DNA from: Bacteroidales bacterium
GTDB taxonomy: Bacteria; Bacteroidota; Bacteroidia; Bacteroidales; UBA3824
Direction: 5' to 3'
Assembly (NCBI GenBank): GCA_016287995.1
Contig: JAEEXW010000118.1
Span: 1-7,780 of the forward strand
DNA: 7,780 bases
Shown: piece after piece, positions 4,611 to 7,780 of the stretch
Numbering within the stretch: position 1 is the first letter of the stretch
How the letters are laid out: each line of letters opens with the position of its first letter
Notes under the pieces: model-generated
What the model saw: the letters and a program-made list of their open reading frames with translations, nothing else
Databases searched by the model: none
Told to the model about the DNA's origin: nothing
Program-made: the position numbers and the translations under genes

Positions 4611-5852
4611 ATGACCACAATATCAGTCGTAGGCACCGGCTATGTCGGCATGAGTTTAGCCGTGTTGTTAGCACAAAACAATGACGTTACCGCTGTTGAC
4701 ATCGTTCAAGAAAGAGTTGAACTCGTTAACAATAAAAAATCGCCGATTCAAGACGAATATGTTGAAAAATATTTGGCAGAAAAAAAACTTCAACTGACAG
4801 CAACTACCGATTGGCAAAGCAGTTACAAAAACGCTGAATTTGTTATCGTCGCAACACCAACTAATTACGATGCTCAAAAACATTTCTTCGATACATCGGC
4901 TGTTGAAGATGTCATCGCAAAAGTTATCAGCATCAATCCAAATGCTGTAATCGTCATAAAATCAACAATCCCGGTAGGTTATACACAAAGCGTTGTTAAC
5001 AAATTCAATTACAAAAATATAATGTTTGCGCCGGAATTTTTGAGGGAAAGCAAAGCATTATATGATAACCTTTATCCGTCAAGAATTATTGTCGGTTTCG
5101 ATTTGAATAACAAGTTTTTGGAAGGAAAAGCGCAACAATTTGCAAATCTCGTTAAAGACGGTGCGGAGAAAAAAGATACACCTATATTATATATGGGTTC
5201 AACCGAGGCCGAAGCCGTAAAACTCTTCGCTAACACTTATTTAGCGTTACGAGTTAGTTACTTTAACGAACTTGACACTTACGCCGAACTGAAAAATTTA
5301 GACACGAAGCAAATAATTGAAGGAGTTTGTCTTGATCCTAGAATCGGAACTCATTACAATAATCCGAGTTTTGGTTACGGCGGGTATTGTTTGCCGAAAG
5401 ACACAAAGCAGTTACTTGCCAATTATGCTGACGTTCCGCAAAATATGATGTCTGCAATCGTTGAAAGTAACCGCACAAGAAAAGATTTTATTGCCGACCA
5501 AGTTTTGAAGTTAGCCGGTTATTACGACTATTTCAACAGATTGGATTTCAGAAAAGAAAACGAAAAGGATTGTGTGATAGGAGTTTACAGGCTGACAATG
5601 AAAACTAACAGCGATAATTTCCGTCAAAGTTCAATTCAAGGTGTTATGAAACGCATAAAAGCAAAAGGTGCAACGGTAATTATTTACGAACCGACACTTG
5701 AAAACGGCAGCACATTTTTTGGTTCCAAAGTAGTGAATGATTTGGAGAATTTTAAGACTCAAAGTCAGGCAGTTATAGCAAACCGTTATGATTCTGTACT
5801 CGACGATATAAAAGAAAAAGTTTATACAAGAGATATTTTTTTCAGGGATTAA
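4611..5852 (+). CDS. ugd: UDP-glucose 6-dehydrogenase
   Basis: A 413-residue enzyme that oxidises UDP-glucose to UDP-glucuronate with two NAD+. The N-terminal Rossmann domain begins VVGTGYVG (residues 6-13) with the NAD-ribose acidic residue D30. Further family landmarks are ATPTNYD (81-87), KSTIPVGYT (117-125), APEFLRESKALYDNLYPSR (140-158), EAVKLFANTYLALR with catalytic K204 and N208, DPRIGTHYNNPSFGYGGYC (242-260) with the nucleophile C260, and KD (263-264). All catalytic residues are intact and the length fits the short bacterial class. The chosen ATG starts directly at the Rossmann strand. Its TAA overlaps the next gene's ATG by one base, so the product should feed the 4-epimerase directly. 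There is no Shine-Dalgarno site; the upstream region carries the TACGAAA repeats. Confidence 0.97.
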   Translation: MTTISVVGTGYVGMSLAVLLAQNNDVTAVDIVQERVELVNNKKSPIQDEYVEKYLAEKKLQLTATTDWQSSYKNAEFVIVATPTNYDAQKHFFDTSAVEDVIAKVISINPNAVIVIKSTIPVGYTQSVVNKFNYKNIMFAPEFLRESKALYDNLYPSRIIVGFDLNNKFLEGKAQQFANLVKDGAEKKDTPILYMGSTEAEAVKLFANTYLALRVSYFNELDTYAELKNLDTKQIIEGVCLDPRIGTHYNNPSFGYGGYCLPKDTKQLLANYADVPQNMMSAIVESNRTRKDFIADQVLKLAGYYDYFNRLDFRKENEKDCVIGVYRLTMKTNSDNFRQSSIQGVMKRIKAKGATVIIYEPTLENGSTFFGSKVVNDLENFKTQSQAVIANRYDSVLDDIKEKVYTRDIFFRD

Positions 5853-6865
5853 TGATGAAGATATTAGTTACGGGAACAGCAGGTTTTATTGGCTTTTATG
5901 CCGTCAAAAAACTTGCGGGAAAAGGACACCAAATAATTGGTTTAGATAACATAAACGATTACTACACTCCTAAACTCAAATTTGCCCGCCTTCAAGAAAC
6001 AGGAATTGAACAATCGGAAATCGCTTATAATAAAGTTGTTACAAGCAAAACAATCCCTTATTACAAATTCATAAAACTCAATCTTGAAGACAAAGAAAAC
6101 TTGGAATCACTGTTCAAAACCGAAAACTTCGATGCTGTCCTTAACCTTGCCGCACAAGCGGGTGTGAGATATTCCATTGCAAATCCATATTCGTACATTC
6201 AAAGCAATGTTGTCGGATTTTTGAATATTTTGGAATGCTGCAGACATTATAATGTCAAACAATTAGTATATGCTTCGTCGTCAAGCGTTTACGGCAAAAA
6301 TTCAAAAGTTCCGTTTTCAGAAGATGACCGCGTGGACAATCCCGTCAGCCTTTATGCAGCGACGAAAAAGGCTGATGAGTTAATGGCTTTCACCTACTCA
6401 AACCTTTACGGTATGAATACGACGGGACTTAGATTTTTTACAGTTTACGGACCTTGGGGAAGACCAGATATGGCTCCTATGCTTTTCACAAACGCTATTA
6501 TAAAAGGTGAGCCGATTAAAGTTTTCAACAACGGAAACCTTAGTCGCGATTTTACGTACATTGACGACATTATTGAAGGCGTTGTCAGGGTAACGGAAAG
6601 AATCTCCGCAGAATCCTCACAAGCCAAAGTATACAATATCGGTTGCGGACATCCTATGCAGTTGATGGATTTTATTCATACGCTCGAAAAATCAATAGGC
6701 AAAAAAGCAGAGATGAATTTTCTCCCAATGCAGCAAGGCGATGTTTATCAGACATTTGCAGACACTCACAAACTTGAAAACGATTTTGGTTACAAACCGA
6801 CAACTGAACTCAAAGAGGGAATAGAAAAATTTGTGGAGTGGTATAAGAAGTTTTACGAAGATTAA
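5852..6865 (+). CDS. UDP-glucuronate 4-epimerase (NAD-dependent, extended SDR)
   Basis: A 337-residue extended SDR that should interconvert UDP-glucuronate and UDP-galacturonate. The NAD motif is TGTAGFIG (residues 7-14), with GLDNINDYY (30-38) as the acidic-residue strand. NLAAQAGVRYS (98-108) is highly characteristic of glucuronate 4-epimerases, SSSSVYG (142-148) holds the catalytic Ser, and Y168-AAT-K172 is the catalytic pair. LRFFTVYGPWGRPDMA (about 198-213) is the usual substrate-domain motif. The start is ATG 5852, overlapping the ugd stop as TAATG; a second ATG follows at 5855 and cannot be excluded. The overlap and the substrate-product relation with ugd make a two-step UDP-GalA pathway, supplying acidic sugars for surface polysaccharide. 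No terminator is obvious after the stop. Confidence 0.95.
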   Translation: MMKILVTGTAGFIGFYAVKKLAGKGHQIIGLDNINDYYTPKLKFARLQETGIEQSEIAYNKVVTSKTIPYYKFIKLNLEDKENLESLFKTENFDAVLNLAAQAGVRYSIANPYSYIQSNVVGFLNILECCRHYNVKQLVYASSSSVYGKNSKVPFSEDDRVDNPVSLYAATKKADELMAFTYSNLYGMNTTGLRFFTVYGPWGRPDMAPMLFTNAIIKGEPIKVFNNGNLSRDFTYIDDIIEGVVRVTERISAESSQAKVYNIGCGHPMQLMDFIHTLEKSIGKKAEMNFLPMQQGDVYQTFADTHKLENDFGYKPTTELKEGIEKFVEWYKKFYED

Positions 6866-6876
6866 GACCTAAAAAA

Positions 6877-6908
6877 TTTGTTTTTTACACAAAAAATCAT
6901 TTTCTTTG
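6877..6908 (+). promoter_or_regulatory. Probable Bacteroidota-type promoter of the PD-(D/E)XK gene
   Basis: TTTG (6877-6880), 20 bases, then TTTCTTTG (6901-6908). Only the second base of the -7 box departs from TAnnTTTG. It lies 22 bases before the ATG at 6931, so this gene is transcribed separately from the UDP-sugar operon. The layout is the same as that of the SOD promoter. Confidence 0.5.
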
Positions 6909-6930
6909 CAACAGAAAATTTTTAAGGATT

Positions 6931-7780
6931 ATGATACAGATTGCCAATCCGATATATGATTCCGTCTTTAAATATATGATGCAGAACAAAAAAGTCTGTA
7001 TGATATTGCTTGGTGCATTGTTGGACAGAGATGTCATTGATGTAGAAATAATTAATAACGAACTTATAAAGGCTGATTTAAAAAAGTTTTCGGTTTTGCG
7101 CCTTGACTTTTTGGCAAAAGTTCAAAATCCTGACGGCTCAACAGAAATGGTCAGCATTGAACTTCAAAAAGCGGAAAAAAGTACAGAAATTGTCCGTTTC
7201 AGACGTTATCTTGCAAAACTTTACGATAAAGAGGCTAATCAAACAGAAATTGTTGAACGTAAAAACCGTAAAGGTGATATTGTAGAAGTCGAAATAGAAA
7301 AGCCGATTCATATTGTTGCGATTTATATTTTGGGACATTCGTTAGTTGGCATTGACGAGTCTGTGGTTTATTATTCCCCGCAAGCCAAAAATGCTGAGGG
7401 CAATATTATTGAAAATGTGAGTTTGAATCCATTTTTCAAGTATTTATCGCATGATTCAATAGTTGTTCAGATTCCGCATTTGCGCAAAAATGCACGGACA
7501 CGTGTTGAAAAGTTTTTAGAGATTTTTGACCAAACTAATATCATGCCTAACAATGAGCATTTCTTACTGCTTGACGATATAGATAACAAACCTGACGGTT
7601 ATAATACTGTTGTAAGACAATTAGTTAGTGCTGCGGCAGATGAGCAAGTCAAGACCACTATGGATTTTGAGGACGAGTTTGCCGAAGATTTGGAAAATTG
7701 GACGGAACTCGAAGAAATCGTCGAAGAACAGAAGGAAAAGTTAGCAGAAAAAAAAGAGCAATTGTTGCAAAAAGATGTGC
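6931..7780 (+). CDS. PD-(D/E)XK nuclease family protein (PDDEXK_2, Rpn/transposase-like), 3' end outside window
   Basis: The frame is open from ATG 6931 to the window end, 283 residues, with no stop. It begins ANPIYDSVFKYMM (residues 5-17), the standard opening of the Bacteroidota PDDEXK_2 proteins annotated as Rpn-family recombination-promoting nucleases or putative transposases. Nuclease-fold residues are visible: D59 in VLRLDFL and E77 in SIELQK, followed by the RFRRYLAKLYD helix (about 90-104). The C-terminal part (about 240-283) is a charged coiled-coil rich in Glu, Lys and Gln, as is usual in the family and often repetitive and variable. A weak AAGGA precedes the ATG. Members are typically scattered in many copies per genome; whether this one is mobile cannot be seen, since no terminal inverted repeats are visible. 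Real activity of the group is mostly inferred from Rpn proteins, which are DNA nucleases. Confidence 0.85.
   Translation, partial: MIQIANPIYDSVFKYMMQNKKVCMILLGALLDRDVIDVEIINNELIKADLKKFSVLRLDFLAKVQNPDGSTEMVSIELQKAEKSTEIVRFRRYLAKLYDKEANQTEIVERKNRKGDIVEVEIEKPIHIVAIYILGHSLVGIDESVVYYSPQAKNAEGNIIENVSLNPFFKYLSHDSIVVQIPHLRKNARTRVEKFLEIFDQTNIMPNNEHFLLLDDIDNKPDGYNTVVRQLVSAAADEQVKTTMDFEDEFAEDLENWTELEEIVEEQKEKLAEKKEQLLQKDV

Noticed and set aside
2086..5224. 17-base identity (2086-2102 and 5208-5224) between the epimerase insert and ugd
   Set aside because: In ugd it encodes the conserved AEAVKL around catalytic K204. The identity stops at both ends of a short run using common codons, so it is probably coincidence and not a transferred fragment.
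6866..6900. T6/A6 run pair after the UDP-glucuronate epimerase as a terminator
   Set aside because: The stem would be A-T pairs only and lies in the spacer of the next promoter; too weak to call.
7103..7338. Short frames on both strands inside the last gene
   Set aside because: They overlap the continuous PD-(D/E)XK frame that runs from 6931 to the window end.
1..7780. tRNA, rRNA, CRISPR array, insertion sequence ends
   Set aside because: No cloverleaf-like segment, no regularly spaced repeats and no terminal inverted repeats around a transposase were seen.

Overview
The window looks like a piece of a chromosome from a Bacteroidales-type bacterium (phylum Bacteroidota). The reasons are low GC by eye, almost no Shine-Dalgarno sites, three promoters of the TTTG-N20-TAnnTTTG type, and a characteristic gene set: a paired DUF3791/DUF3990 module, a PDDEXK_2 family protein, and an XseB/YraN/Fe-type SOD cluster. 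No rRNA, tRNA, CRISPR array or insertion sequence transposase was seen. Family names come from recalled sequence motifs, not from a database search.

Left part (1-2955, + strand) is a surface-polysaccharide cluster. It holds the C-terminal half of a LicD-type phosphotransferase, a family 2 glycosyltransferase three bases downstream, and an NAD-dependent sugar epimerase/dehydratase. Between the last two sits a 650-bp degraded cassette (about 1211-1870). It has its own promoter, a DUF3791 gene frameshifted in a T run, a DUF3990 (ADP-ribosyltransferase-like) gene cut to its first 16 or so codons, an intact small third gene, and its own terminator. A 10-bp direct repeat, TAACATAACT, lies at both edges; removing one copy plus the cassette would leave the glycosyltransferase and epimerase 9 bp apart.

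Middle part (2988-4290) is a housekeeping block on the - strand: xseB, then yraN 16 bp later, then an Fe-type superoxide dismutase with its own promoter. A hairpin terminator lies between the convergent epimerase and SOD genes. A 320-bp AT-rich divergent intergenic region (4291-4610) carries three TACGAAA repeats and a hairpin.

Right part (4611-6865, + strand) is a two-gene translationally coupled operon, UDP-glucose 6-dehydrogenase then UDP-glucuronate 4-epimerase, making UDP-GlcA and UDP-GalA for acidic polysaccharide. It is followed by a separate promoter and a PD-(D/E)XK (PDDEXK_2/Rpn-like) gene that runs off the window.

The most interesting region is the decayed DUF3791-DUF3990-third-gene cassette, which resembles a toxin-antitoxin-like accessory module caught after loss of its presumed effector. 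The rest is recognisable polysaccharide and housekeeping biology.
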